Positions 32,600-41,932 of a stretch of DNA of 64,000 nucleotides are shown here, piece after piece (position 1 is the first letter of the stretch; each line of letters begins with the position of its first letter). The notes beneath the pieces were generated by a model. It was not told the origin of the DNA, made no database searches, and was given only the letters and a program-made list of their open reading frames with translations. Source of the DNA: Eubacterium sp. 14-2 (lineage in GTDB: Bacteria > Bacillota > Clostridia > Lachnospirales > Lachnospiraceae). Location of the stretch: positions 124,001 to 188,000 of the forward strand of contig NZ_KE159568.1 of assembly GCF_000403845.2 (NCBI RefSeq). Reading direction: 5' to 3'. The position numbers and the translations under genes are program-made.

Positions 32600-35005
32600 C
32601 TACTTTCTTATTTCTAAATATTCATCATAATCTAATAATTTATTACCTCCATTAATTTCTACTTTTACTCCGCACAGATTAAATTCGCTTTTTAGATGAA
32701 CAACTTGGTTTTCAGACAATATTGCCCCTCTCAATTTTGCTTCTGCAAAATTTATTCCTCGTAATTTTGCTCCTCTTAAATCCGCTTTTTTTAAATTTGA
32801 TTTCCATAATTTTGTTTCTCGTAAATTTGCTCCTCTTAAATCTGCGCCTTTTAAATTCGCCTTGCTCAAGTCCGCTTTACTTAAATTTGCACCTAATAAA
32901 CTTGTTGCAACTAATTGCGCTTCTGTCATATTTACTTCTTTCAATATTGCATTATTCAAATTTGCACCACTCAAATTTATATTTTTTAAATATGCATTTT
33001 TCAATTCTATTCCACCTAGATTTAACTTACTAAGATTTAAATAATTTATTTTAAATGAATCATTATTGATATGCAAATAGTACGAAATCCCAACATTGCT
33101 AATATCTAATAAATCAAACTCCCATAAATGTAATATACATAATATATTTGCAAATGTTTTCATTTCGCAATCTATGATTCTATCTACTTTCGTACTTGCA
33201 TAATATGTCATTCCATTTTTCATCATTCTTTCAAATACGCAAACCAAACTATCTAACTTTTCCTTCATTTTGTCACATTTAATAAGTTTATATTTTAAAA
33301 ATTCAACTATTTCTTTATCTAATATATTTGTCTGAAAAATATCCACCAATTCTCTTGCAACTTTATCATCTGATATATCTATTTCCCTAAATATTGAATG
33401 ATAAATATATTCTGACACAAAAAATTCATATATAGACCTATGTATAAATTCAATATTTGTTTCTACTGTTTCAAAGAAATGCTTTATAGGAAATTCTATA
33501 ATACTAATATGTTCTCCCTCGAACTCTAATTCTGGAATTTGGCATTCTTTTTTATGCAAGACTGTCTCACCCTTTTTAAACATTTTAAATGCAACTTCTT
33601 GTAAAAAATTCAAATACTCCTCTATATTTCGTGGATCTCTTATAATTTGTTTTCCCTTACTATATCCAACATCTCCATCAGCAAATCTATCAAAAATACC
33701 ATTCTTTTTTGCAAAGATTCGACTATATAACTCTGGTTTTGTATGATTTTCACTAATATCTATATTTGACATAATAGCCATATATAATATTACTGGTATT
33801 CCTAAAACTTCCAAGTTATCATTATTTATCTTTCTACAATCTAATTTATTATTTGTAATTCTTTCATAAAAATCCTCTATACTATAATTATTAAATGGCA
33901 AAAGTCTTAGTACATTTAAAAAGCCTTTTGTATTAATATAAGTTGGACGTGATGTAATAATACATTTAAAATTTTCAAAATCCTTTATATCTAAGAAAAA
34001 TGTATCAAGTAATTCTTCTCGCATATTCAATGCTTTCATCTCGTCAAAACCATCTAAAACAAGGATTTTATTTTCCAAGTCTTCATTTCGACAGCTTAAT
34101 TTATTGCAAATTGCATTTAATAATCCATCTTCCAATTCTTTTTTATTCCAACCAAGAAATCTCAATATAATAAATCTATTATCATCTTTATATTCATTAG
34201 CAATCCATGCAGTTATGCTTGATTTTCCTATTCCTGGAACTCCTGTAATGAGCATTGTAGATGTTTTATTATATTGTGCAAATTTTATTATTATTTTATC
34301 TAAAGTGTCATCAACAGAAAATCTTATTTTTTTAACAGACTTATACATTTTATAATCAGGTACGATAAAAGCATCTGCTAAAGTTATTGGTCTTTCATCG
34401 TTATCAATATGCAAAAACAATCTGCTATTCCAAATTTTTATATAATCCTGTTTCTTATTATTCTGAAATTTTACATCTTGAATAATTGAAGAATTTTCTT
34501 TATTCTCCATTTTATCCTTCAAGACAACCTGCTTTATTTCTCTAACACCTTGCTTTACCTCATCAACACTATGCTCTATTCTATCTGTCTTACTATTTTT
34601 TTCATCTCTTTGCCATAATTCTATTACACGATACAACTCTTCATAATCTTCTTTACTAAGTTCTTGATATAACAAAATCTTAAACTGCATATATTTATCA
34701 TCATTAACACATTCTTCAAGAACCTGTAATCCAGACCGAATAACTTCTATATTAACGCAATTAGCTTTCCTGCAACCTACTAATAGTTTCTCCGCAGATT
34801 GATATATTTTATCTTGATCACTCTCGTATTTGTTAAATGTTATTTGATTAAGCACACTTATTATTATATTGTATATTTGTGATTCAATATTTTGATATTT
34901 CTTATTCTTTGCCATTTTCTTTATTTTAACCCAAGAAACATCTACACAATTATTAATAGCCTTTGATATAAAACCACTAATAATTGCATCTTCAATAAAT
35001 GCCAT
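32600..35005 (-). CDS. NACHT NTPase with C-terminal pentapeptide repeats
   Basis: 801 residues. Walker A ITGVPGIGKSS at 253-263 and Walker B ILVLDGFDEM at 314-323 fit the NACHT branch of STAND ATPases. An N-terminal helical region (1-170) is followed by the NTPase, a helical part, then pentapeptide repeats from about 672 (LSGANLNNAILKEVNMTEAQ). Bacterial NACHT proteins (bNACHT) protect against phage, and pentapeptide ends are known there. No signal or membrane span. It neighbours the zinc-ribbon, anchored and proteasome-like genes, so a multi-gene defence is plausible. Confidence 0.75.
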   Translation of the reverse strand: MAFIEDAIISGFISKAINNCVDVSWVKIKKMAKNKKYQNIESQIYNIIISVLNQITFNKYESDQDKIYQSAEKLLVGCRKANCVNIEVIRSGLQVLEECVNDDKYMQFKILLYQELSKEDYEELYRVIELWQRDEKNSKTDRIEHSVDEVKQGVREIKQVVLKDKMENKENSSIIQDVKFQNNKKQDYIKIWNSRLFLHIDNDERPITLADAFIVPDYKMYKSVKKIRFSVDDTLDKIIIKFAQYNKTSTMLITGVPGIGKSSITAWIANEYKDDNRFIILRFLGWNKKELEDGLLNAICNKLSCRNEDLENKILVLDGFDEMKALNMREELLDTFFLDIKDFENFKCIITSRPTYINTKGFLNVLRLLPFNNYSIEDFYERITNNKLDCRKINNDNLEVLGIPVILYMAIMSNIDISENHTKPELYSRIFAKKNGIFDRFADGDVGYSKGKQIIRDPRNIEEYLNFLQEVAFKMFKKGETVLHKKECQIPELEFEGEHISIIEFPIKHFFETVETNIEFIHRSIYEFFVSEYIYHSIFREIDISDDKVARELVDIFQTNILDKEIVEFLKYKLIKCDKMKEKLDSLVCVFERMMKNGMTYYASTKVDRIIDCEMKTFANILCILHLWEFDLLDISNVGISYYLHINNDSFKINYLNLSKLNLGGIELKNAYLKNINLSGANLNNAILKEVNMTEAQLVATSLLGANLSKADLSKANLKGADLRGANLRETKLWKSNLKKADLRGAKLRGINFAEAKLRGAILSENQVVHLKSEFNLCGVKVEINGGNKLLDYDEYLEIRK

Positions 35006-35083
35006 AACTGTTTATCCCCCTTGCATTTGATAAACATAATTATAATCATTTAAATAGTCTATTTCAATAAAATCGTAAAAAAT

Positions 35084-35122
35084 AAGGCATACCAGATAAG
35101 TCCACCCTATCCGATATGCCTT
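35084..35122 (-). terminator. Terminator
   Basis: On minus AAGGCATA pairs with TATGCCTT plus inner pairs, followed by ATTTTTTA. Ends the unit with the gene at 35151-35591. Confidence 0.7.
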
Positions 35123-35150
35123 GTAATAAATCACCCTACTCTACTACCCA

Positions 35151-35591
35151 TCAACTAAAATATGTTTTACTTCGTTCCCTCTTTACCGATTCAATTCCCT
35201 TATCTAACAATCTTCTATTTCGATCCATGTAAGCATCCCATGATTTACTATCCTCTTCTTTTTTCTCTGCATTCCTGATACCTTTGTTTATGGCAGCAGT
35301 CATCTCTTTTGTCCTGTATGCGTCTTCTGACTTTCTTTTCACACTCTCATCATGGATATTCTGTAAGGTCTGATTATGTTTCTCTTTCTGCTGATTTTCT
35401 CTTGCCATTGCTTTTTCAATATAAGAATTAAGAAGGTTATTACTATGTTGCACTCTTTCCCTCTCGGCTTCATCCCGTTTATCCATTTCAATCCTGTTTG
35501 CCCTTAACCTGTCACGTTCCTTACGGTCACGCTCCGCACATACTGATTTAATCATATTTAATGTAGATTCTGATGTATTTGTTTTGTTCAT
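35151..35591 (-). CDS. Highly charged helical protein
   Basis: 146 residues, very rich in Lys, Arg, Glu, Asn (RKERDRLRANRIEMDKRDEA). Almost all helix. GGAGG upstream. Could be a scaffold or nucleic-acid-binding protein, but nothing specific was recognised. Next to another short helical gene. Confidence 0.5.
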   Translation of the reverse strand: MNKTNTSESTLNMIKSVCAERDRKERDRLRANRIEMDKRDEAERERVQHSNNLLNSYIEKAMARENQQKEKHNQTLQNIHDESVKRKSEDAYRTKEMTAAINKGIRNAEKKEEDSKSWDAYMDRNRRLLDKGIESVKRERSKTYFS

Positions 35592-35611
35592 TATAAAATA
35601 TCCTCCAATCC

Positions 35612-35803
35612 TTAATATCTCAATAAATTCTTTTCAACTTCCATCTCTGCCTCAAGCTGTACTCTTTTTTCATTAATTCTGCATAATTCCTGATTATCAT
35701 GGTTGATATGCGCTATGGTTTCCTCCGTATCTAATCGGCGAAACTTCTCCGCATATTCATCTTCAATTAGTCTGGTTTTAATCTTCTTTTCAAAATCTGT
35801 CAT
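35612..35803 (-). CDS. Small helical protein
   Basis: 63 residues (FEKKIKTRLIEDEYAEKFRR, then INEKRVQLEAEMEVEKNLLR). GGAGG upstream. Placed between the HNH-like gene and the charged helical gene, likely one unit. Confidence 0.5.
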   Translation of the reverse strand: MTDFEKKIKTRLIEDEYAEKFRRLDTEETIAHINHDNQELCRINEKRVQLEAEMEVEKNLLRY

Positions 35804-35824
35804 TTTAAAATGTCCTCCTGTAAT

Positions 35825-37036
35825 TTATTTTTCTATATATGGTTTTACTTCATAACGCATAAGAGCATCAAAAACTCTTTGCGGAATATAATTTTTATAC
35901 TTTACAGCCATTACCGTAATATCTGCCTTTTTGATGATCCTATATTCCTCAAATGCTTCTTCTGGTGTATTCCATTCTTCAAGTTTAGCTGGTTCATCAT
36001 GACCAAATGGCGTGATTTCCCCATAGTACATATGAGTATCTGGATTGTATCGTACCCCAAGAGGCAAATCGGCAGCAGTCGTATGAGCGGAATTATCATG
36101 TTTCTTGCAGTTTGTTAGCATTGCATTTATTGTTACTGGAACAATACAGCAATTATCAGGGGAATATTCTTTGCTTCCATTGCCAAATAAATCCTTATCC
36201 ACCACCATTATTTCATCTTTTATTGGATAATAATTTTCTAAGTACCAGTCAATAAACAATTCTGGATTTTCAAGCCATTCTTTACATATGGTTGCTCCAT
36301 CGTAACAATCATGATAATTTGTATACTTATCCCTCTTATAACATCTATTGTATATACCCTGATAAACCGCATACGCCTTACTTCTGGCTTTGTTTGGGTA
36401 TTCATAATATTCTTGTTTTATCTCAATATCATCAATGTCCTTTCTGCCATACATTAAATCATCATAATCTTTGCTTGATACATAGACCAGATTCTTATAA
36501 TAAAAATTGTTTTTATCACCATCAATAAACCAGATTTTTGTATAATTATTTGGATTTTTTAGGAACATTTTACCCATTAAATTCTTTGTATAATGATCTT
36601 CCATATTTGCGCTACCATCAATATCAAAGAAATTCATCGTATAATGATTTGCTACACTATGCACATGATATTTAAACGGATTCCGCAGATTATTTACCAC
36701 CCTTCCATAGTTAGAAATCCAGTAATTATATGTACCTTCAATCTGCACAAATGTTTCAAATACATTAATCAGTTTCACATTGATGGGATTGTCATTTTCT
36801 TCTATATCTTCGGCAAACTGAACATTATTATTTTCATCAAGTACTTTCATTTTTGTAGGCATTTTAGGCTTCAACTGCCTGTTTTTTTCACACCGCTTGC
36901 ATATCTGGTTATAAATCTTTGTTTTGTTCTTATTGATAGAAGACACCTCAAAATGGCACAAAGGCAGTATCTTTCCACACTCACTGCAATATCTGTATTT
37001 TGATGTATCTAATCCTGTTAAATCTTTTCTACTCAT
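35825..37036 (-). CDS. NUMOD4/HNH-AP2-like protein with degenerate HNH
   Basis: 403 residues. An N-terminal zinc-finger pair (YCSECGKILPLCHFEV..CKRCEK), a NUMOD4-like WISNYGRVVNN, an HNH-like NPNNYTKIWFIDGDKNN, and a C-terminal AP2-like segment (LPLGVRYNPDTHMYYGEITP). In active HNH enzymes the position before IDG carries His; here it is Phe (IWFIDG), so cleavage is doubtful. It may be a DNA-binding relic of a homing endonuclease or an adapted regulator. Confidence 0.6.
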   Translation of the reverse strand: MSRKDLTGLDTSKYRYCSECGKILPLCHFEVSSINKNKTKIYNQICKRCEKNRQLKPKMPTKMKVLDENNNVQFAEDIEENDNPINVKLINVFETFVQIEGTYNYWISNYGRVVNNLRNPFKYHVHSVANHYTMNFFDIDGSANMEDHYTKNLMGKMFLKNPNNYTKIWFIDGDKNNFYYKNLVYVSSKDYDDLMYGRKDIDDIEIKQEYYEYPNKARSKAYAVYQGIYNRCYKRDKYTNYHDCYDGATICKEWLENPELFIDWYLENYYPIKDEIMVVDKDLFGNGSKEYSPDNCCIVPVTINAMLTNCKKHDNSAHTTAADLPLGVRYNPDTHMYYGEITPFGHDEPAKLEEWNTPEEAFEEYRIIKKADITVMAVKYKNYIPQRVFDALMRYEVKPYIEK

Positions 37037-37157
37037 TGTTACTTATAAAAATTCCTTTCAATTTCGATATGTCTTTTAGATAACTCAGCACCAAATCAGA
37101 GTTGAGCTAATAATTGAGCATCCCGACTGTATGCTCCGATTCCTATTCATAATAAAA

Positions 37158-37187
37158 GAGACAATACGATTAATTCATACTGTCTCC
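37158..37187 (-). terminator. Terminator-like hairpin
   Basis: On minus GGAGACA pairs with TGTCTC, then TTTTATTATG. Between the primase and HNH-like genes. Confidence 0.5.
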
Positions 37188-37266
37188 GATTTTAATTGAT
37201 TATTCAGTTTTTTAATGTATTTCTCATATATTTTCAAATTAGGCATTGACAGCCAATAGGGTAAAA

Positions 37267-37310
37267 GGGGTAGGTATATAACTTTTATATAGATGCTATA
37301 TACCTACCCC
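37267..37310. repeat. Perfect 14-bp inverted repeat, copy 3 of 3
   Basis: GGGGTAGGTATATA / TATATACCTACCCC around 16 bases, 20 bases after the primase stop. On minus a TTTT follows, so it could act as terminator. Confidence 0.55.
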
Positions 37311-37329
37311 CCTATCACCGAAACACTAT

Positions 37330-39219
37330 CTAATCAATAGCATCTTCAATGATTATATTGGGATAACCGTCTGACTTAATATGGTACTGCTCTTTCAATG
37401 CCTTATTTGCTTTGACCTTTTTCAGTCCATATAAATCCATAATCTCATTCAGACTGCGCTTAATCTGCGTTTCAGTGACTTCATATCTATATTTATTACC
37501 AAGAATATATACAACTTCCTTTTCAGTGCAATATCCTTTTCTCTGGATACACTGTAATATAATCTCGGAAATCTTCAAAGTACGCTCATCACTGGCTTTA
37601 GTAGTAGAACGGTCTACAATCTCACCATATTCATTCTTCTTTTTCTTATATTGCGGATATATGGAAGCTGCTACATCGAATCCTTCAGAACGGTAGAACA
37701 TATCAAATGATATTCCTGCAATTCTATAGCCCTTTTCCTTCCATCTGATACCATTATTTTCAATAGTGCTTAACTGCTGAATTACCCATGATGGAATTGC
37801 ATAGAAATTAACATGATTCCCTGATCGTTTATCTGTACCAGAATATTTAATTGCTTTGAAAAGTAATTCCTTTGGAATATCCTTATCATCAAGAATACGA
37901 ATTAGATCATGGTAAATCAGCATCTTTATGTACTTTCCAACTTTATCAATTCTTTTTTGATTAGTATTCATCCCAAGATATTCTGCAATTCTTTTATGCG
38001 TTACAAAGAACACGATTTCGCCATCATCATTAGAGAATTTTTCACTGTAAACATTATTCCTTGCAATAGAAAGCATCATAAGAAATGTATCTTTTGCATT
38101 TCTAATATTTTTATCAGCTTGTGGACACAATTCTTTAAACTTATTTAGCGTGATATTGCTTATCATAAGGTCAATATTTTCTCTCTGTTCTATACTCCAT
38201 TGGGATTCTTTGATGGATAGGTTATAGATATTCATGATAAATTGGATTGCTTTATATTCAGATTTGAAATCGCCCAACAATTCAATTAACTGCTTGATAT
38301 TCAGTGTTAGATTTTCAGAACAACACCTATATTTCTGTACGCCATTTTGCGTAGTAAAGATATTTGCAGATGGGTTATGGTCATCATGTAACACACAACA
38401 AAATGACCTCGGATCGTCTATGTCAATCAATTCTGCAATATCCAACTCGGAATAAATGTAATCCCAAAACTCATTTTTATTTTCAAATTCTATCGGATCA
38501 TGCGCTAATACCTTGCGTAAATACTCTATATCATGCTCTTTGATTGCTTTTACATTCAAATTTTCATATGTAGAACGATCTTTTGCAGTATCAGTACCTT
38601 TACTTTGGATACCGGCAGCAGTGCTATCCTTTTTCTTCTTCGATTTAGGCTTTGCATTGGATATATACTGTTCATAATCATCATTCCAGTATCTTTCTAT
38701 AATAGATTCTGCATTTATCCTTGTATCATAATCAGAAAATAATACCGTATGCCCTTTACCGCCGAAAAATAGTCTGTCACGGTTAAAACATACTTCATCA
38801 ATACCGCCGATAACTCCCATAAGCGTAGCTTGTAACTTATCCCTGATATTTCCGTCTGTAATTACTGTATCATTACAGAATATCATGCGGAATTTATGAT
38901 GTTCCTCTTTGTGGCTGAATGTCGTATACATAAAACATGGTGTAATTCCCAGAGAAATCACTTTATTATAGGCTTCTTCTATTCTTATACCATCGTCAAA
39001 ATCAAGACCAAATAATTGTTGTTCTATCCAGTTTTCAGCTTTATTCCCTCCTGCTAATACTCCTGGCTTAAAAGATGCCCCATGCACTAAAGCATCTGCC
39101 AAATTTTCAATCGTAATATTTACTTGTGTCAAACTTTTCTGTACCCATCCACACTGTTTACCTTGTGGTTTATCTTTGAATCTGTGGTTAAAGTACATAC
39201 ATTTTATGTCATTACCCAT
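37330..39219 (-). CDS. Primase of archaeo-eukaryotic (AEP) type
   Basis: 629 residues. FGLDFDDG near residue 72 has the DxD of the AEP site, and CFNRDRLFFGG fits the second motif. A zinc-binding segment (FCCVLHDDHNPSA..YRCC) recalls the CHC2 finger. The C-terminal third contains winged-helix-like parts (RTLKISEIILQCIQRKGYCT). GGAGG precedes the ATG. It would prime replication together with the helicase at 13.4 kb, giving the element its own replication set. Confidence 0.65.
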   Translation of the reverse strand: MGNDIKCMYFNHRFKDKPQGKQCGWVQKSLTQVNITIENLADALVHGASFKPGVLAGGNKAENWIEQQLFGLDFDDGIRIEEAYNKVISLGITPCFMYTTFSHKEEHHKFRMIFCNDTVITDGNIRDKLQATLMGVIGGIDEVCFNRDRLFFGGKGHTVLFSDYDTRINAESIIERYWNDDYEQYISNAKPKSKKKKDSTAAGIQSKGTDTAKDRSTYENLNVKAIKEHDIEYLRKVLAHDPIEFENKNEFWDYIYSELDIAELIDIDDPRSFCCVLHDDHNPSANIFTTQNGVQKYRCCSENLTLNIKQLIELLGDFKSEYKAIQFIMNIYNLSIKESQWSIEQRENIDLMISNITLNKFKELCPQADKNIRNAKDTFLMMLSIARNNVYSEKFSNDDGEIVFFVTHKRIAEYLGMNTNQKRIDKVGKYIKMLIYHDLIRILDDKDIPKELLFKAIKYSGTDKRSGNHVNFYAIPSWVIQQLSTIENNGIRWKEKGYRIAGISFDMFYRSEGFDVAASIYPQYKKKKNEYGEIVDRSTTKASDERTLKISEIILQCIQRKGYCTEKEVVYILGNKYRYEVTETQIKRSLNEIMDLYGLKKVKANKALKEQYHIKSDGYPNIIIEDAID

Positions 39220-39330
39220 TGAACCTCCTAAGATTACCAGAAATTCAAGAAATATATTTTAGAAGTTTACAAAAAATTTCGTACCAATCTTGATTAGTAA
39301 AATTTCAGAAATGTTAGATTTTTGCATCAC

Positions 39331-39364
39331 AAAAAGACCACACCAAAAACAACGCGGTCTTTTA
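39331..39364. terminator. Bidirectional terminator-like hairpin
   Basis: AAAAAGACC pairs with GGTCTTTT around 16 bases. A perfect palindrome follows at 39411-39430. Confidence 0.55.
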
Positions 39365-39410
39365 CTTTGTTTAAGTTTTCAATATTCAGTTTTCATCATA
39401 TAATGGAATT

Positions 39411-39430
39411 ATTGTGTAGAATTACACAAT
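39411..39430. promoter_or_regulatory. Palindrome
   Basis: ATTGTGTA-GAAT-TACACAAT, a possible operator upstream of the primase gene. Protein unknown. Confidence 0.4.
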
Positions 39431-39496
39431 CGACATTGTTGATAATTATTAGATTTTTTCTTGAATTTCAGTATTACAGATTATTTTGATTGCATT

Positions 39497-39787
39497 TTAC
39501 ATCTTATCTGGAACCGTATACTCCACATCCATCCATTTGAGATAAGCAATCCATACAGTTGTTGCGCTTACATTATTAGCTGTACCAACATTGATTAGAT
39601 CCTGTAACATAACATCTTCTGCTGGTTTGTCTTTGCGGTTTTCAACATGGTCTTTCATCATTTTGTCTAACATAACACACTGTTCATTCCATTTTTCCTG
39701 AGAAAGTGAAGCTAATTCTTTATCAATTCTTTCATCTGAAATCTGGTTTTTAGTTACTATTTTTGCTATTTCATACTGTGTATTCAT
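39497..39787 (-). CDS. Hypothetical phage protein
   Basis: 96 residues from MNTQYEIAKIVTKNQISDER, with GGAG upstream; a longer frame has no site. Helical, ending AYLKWMDVEYTVPDKM. Between the primase unit and the HU unit. Function unknown. Confidence 0.5.
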   Translation of the reverse strand: MNTQYEIAKIVTKNQISDERIDKELASLSQEKWNEQCVMLDKMMKDHVENRKDKPAEDVMLQDLINVGTANNVSATTVWIAYLKWMDVEYTVPDKM

Positions 39788-39915
39788 ATTATTTTGTTCT
39801 CCTTTTAATTTTCCCCAGATTTTGGGAAATGTTTTTATATGTTTTTTTTGCTCCACACTTTTGTGGAGTCAAATTTCACGGTCAAATTTTCGACCATGAG
39901 GAAGCAGTCCTATAA

Positions 39916-40242
39916 TTATTCATTTACCTTTTCTCTCAATGGACACCATACAGGACTTGTTTTCGGCAACTTATCAACACCCAATTTCCCCATATCGTCA
40001 ATTCTGTCTACATGGTCACAATAATATATCTTTTTATTGTATTCATACTTTTTCATAAAATCGCATTCAGCGCAATTTTGCACTTTTGTTTTTAAATTAT
40101 CTTCCTCAATCTCATCAATAGCAACTTTTATATGGTTATTTACAATTCTGGACAAATCACCAATATCCATTTCTCCATATAAATATGACAATCTACTCAT
40201 ATTTTCTTCTGTAATAATTGCTACTCGTTCATTTAATTTCAC
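39916..40242 (-). CDS. Cysteine-rich hypothetical protein
   Basis: 108 residues from a GTG (VKLNERVAIITEENMSRLSY), chosen because the codon overlaps the previous stop (TAGTG) and GGAGG lies upstream. A later NCAECDF..YYCDH suggests a metal site. Translationally coupled to the upstream gene. Confidence 0.45.
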   Translation of the reverse strand: MKLNERVAIITEENMSRLSYLYGEMDIGDLSRIVNNHIKVAIDEIEEDNLKTKVQNCAECDFMKKYEYNKKIYYCDHVDRIDDMGKLGVDKLPKTSPVWCPLREKVNE

Positions 40243-40415
40243 TATGTATCTTTGCCCTCCAACTTCCTTAACGGACAATCAATGTCCATAATAATTTTGC
40301 TCATATGTTTCATATTTTTAGAACAATAGTCCTCTAACTCCAAATATCTGCTCAATTCTTTCCTGTAAATACAATGGTTACAATTCCTTGGTTCCCTGTC
40401 CATACAGATTTTCAT
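40242..40415 (-). CDS. Small cysteine-rich protein
   Basis: 57 residues from MKICMDREPRNCNHCIYRKE, with GGAG 8 bases upstream. CNHCIYRK and CSKNMKH..CPLRK suggest a zinc knuckle. Coupled to the next gene by TAGTG. Function unknown. Confidence 0.45.
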   Translation of the reverse strand: MKICMDREPRNCNHCIYRKELSRYLELEDYCSKNMKHMSKIIMDIDCPLRKLEGKDT

Positions 40416-40446
40416 GAAACGCTCTCCTGTCATCCATTTTCTGAAT

Positions 40447-40734
40447 CTATTCTGCTTCTATTCTATCTGCTAATGTCTCACTGGAATAAAACTTCACTTT
40501 CCTATGCTCTGGCACAATGCATGGCTCCCCTGTCTTCGGGTTCCTTGCTTCCTTCTCTCTGACAGTTTTCAATTCAAAATGCCCGATTCCATAGAAATTA
40601 ACTTTTTTGCCCTCTGACAGATAATCCAGAAGTGTTTCCCAGAATAATTCTGTCATTTTCACTGCATCCTTCTTATAAAAGCCGCCTTTCTCTGCGATTT
40701 TACAGGCAAATTCTTTTTTATTCACGGTTTCCAT
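40447..40734 (-). CDS. HU-like histone-like DNA-binding protein
   Basis: 95 residues from METVNKKEFACKIAEKGGFY, with GGAG upstream. GIGHFELKTVREKEARNPKT is the arm region of HU/IHF with the typical R-NP-T..G motif. Binds and bends DNA; in phage elements it can help replication or packaging. Neighbour of another HU-like gene and a structural gene. Confidence 0.8.
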   Translation of the reverse strand: METVNKKEFACKIAEKGGFYKKDAVKMTELFWETLLDYLSEGKKVNFYGIGHFELKTVREKEARNPKTGEPCIVPEHRKVKFYSSETLADRIEAE

Positions 40735-40763
40735 AATATTTTTCTCCTTTTCCATGCATCTGC

Positions 40764-41201
40764 TTAATTTCTTACTGATATTCCCTGGCTGCGTAGATAC
40801 TGGACTGCCAATTGCAGCAGGCTTCCATTGTTGATGGTTTCATCCATGGTATTATCCCATACATGGGGCTTATGGTTTACGGACAGACCTCCATGCAATC
40901 CTGTATTCGCCCATTGCGCTACCTGGTACCCAGCTGCATTTACATAATCATCCATGGAATCAGTATCAATGTATACACATGCGCGTACCCCTCCTTTATC
41001 GGGGTATGCATCCACTTTCACTGCTGACCGGAGGAGTGCTTCTGTTCTTCGGTAGCTTTCCGGTATCCATCCTGTGTAGTAATCATTCAGAAAATAATTC
41101 AAAGTTTCATATACCCTTTTTGCTAATTCGTCTATCATTCCTGTCATGATGGGCTGTAATGCTTTCTGCAGCTGATCCATGTTACTAATGTGTTTTGCCA
41201 T
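40764..41201 (-). CDS. HK97 gp10-like phage structural protein
   Basis: 145 residues. MDQLQKALQPIMTGMIDELA and YYTGWIPESYRRTEALLRSA fit the HK97-gp10 (head-tail or tail completion) type. It starts with TAATG overlap after the HU-like gene at 41201-41650. Lying between two HU-like genes, far from the tape measure gene, is unusual. Confidence 0.6.
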   Translation of the reverse strand: MAKHISNMDQLQKALQPIMTGMIDELAKRVYETLNYFLNDYYTGWIPESYRRTEALLRSAVKVDAYPDKGGVRACVYIDTDSMDDYVNAAGYQVAQWANTGLHGGLSVNHKPHVWDNTMDETINNGSLLQLAVQYLRSQGISVRN

Positions 41202-41650
41202 TATTTTTCATCTCCATTTTTAATTTCTGCATTTTCTGGTATATAACCGCTTTTCTTTAAAATATCCATCTGCTGTCTGCTGAATGGTAATTTATCCAAT
41301 CCATAAATACCGTTTTCAATATTTCTAAGCAGATTCTTATTCATAGTCTCACTTAAAAGGTTGTTCCGAGTTATCTTTAATTTTGTATATGGTGGATTGC
41401 CGCCATCTTTATTACACATAGGAAGATTAAAGTTTCCTTCATGGACTTTTACTTCTGGTATAATGGAACCAACCTTTGATATTTCTATCCTCTCTCCCTC
41501 GGCTAATGCTTTTCTACATTCATCCATATACATAAGCAGAATACTTGTAATCAACTGTTTTGTGATTACTTTCCTGTCGTATACGTTATCTTCCCTGTTG
41601 TATATGCGTTTTGCCATTTTATAAGCTGACAGTGCTTTTACTCTTGCCAT
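41201..41650 (-). CDS. HU-related phage DNA-binding protein
   Basis: 149 residues. GERIEISKVGSIIPEVKVHE, then TKLKITRNNLLSETMNKNLL, fit an HU-like fold with extensions at both ends (RIYNREDNVYDRKVITKQLI). Good ribosome site. First gene of the element unit nearest the attachment site. Structural or packaging role is possible. Confidence 0.6.
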   Translation of the reverse strand: MARVKALSAYKMAKRIYNREDNVYDRKVITKQLITSILLMYMDECRKALAEGERIEISKVGSIIPEVKVHEGNFNLPMCNKDGGNPPYTKLKITRNNLLSETMNKNLLRNIENGIYGLDKLPFSRQQMDILKKSGYIPENAEIKNGDEK

Positions 41651-41808
41651 TTATTTTGTTTCTCCTTTCTGCCATTTGCCAATGAAATGTGCTTTTCAAT
41701 TAGTGCTGTAACTATGGTGATAGAATGCCCTCCTGACGCTCTGTGAGGCTCATAGAGACATTTTCGATAAGGTCATGTCAATTCCTCAAAATGTATTCAA
41801 GCACTAAA
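41651..41808. other. Non-coding end of the element
   Basis: No gene seen. The stretch leads to the terminator-like stem at 41809 and the attachment site. Confidence 0.35.
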
Positions 41809-41854
41809 ATAAGCCCACTATCAATCATATTTCTATAACTGATAATGGACTTAT
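41809..41854. terminator. Long hairpin near the right end of the element
   Basis: ATAAGCCCACTATCA pairs with TGATAATGGACTTAT (two mismatches or G-U), bounded by AT-rich DNA. Probably stops transcription into or out of the element. Confidence 0.5.
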
Positions 41855-41932
41855 GTATGTGTCCAAATATTTAATTTCACGATGTACAGGATTCTTCCTT
41901 TCTTAGATGCTAATTTATTCGTACACTTGTTC

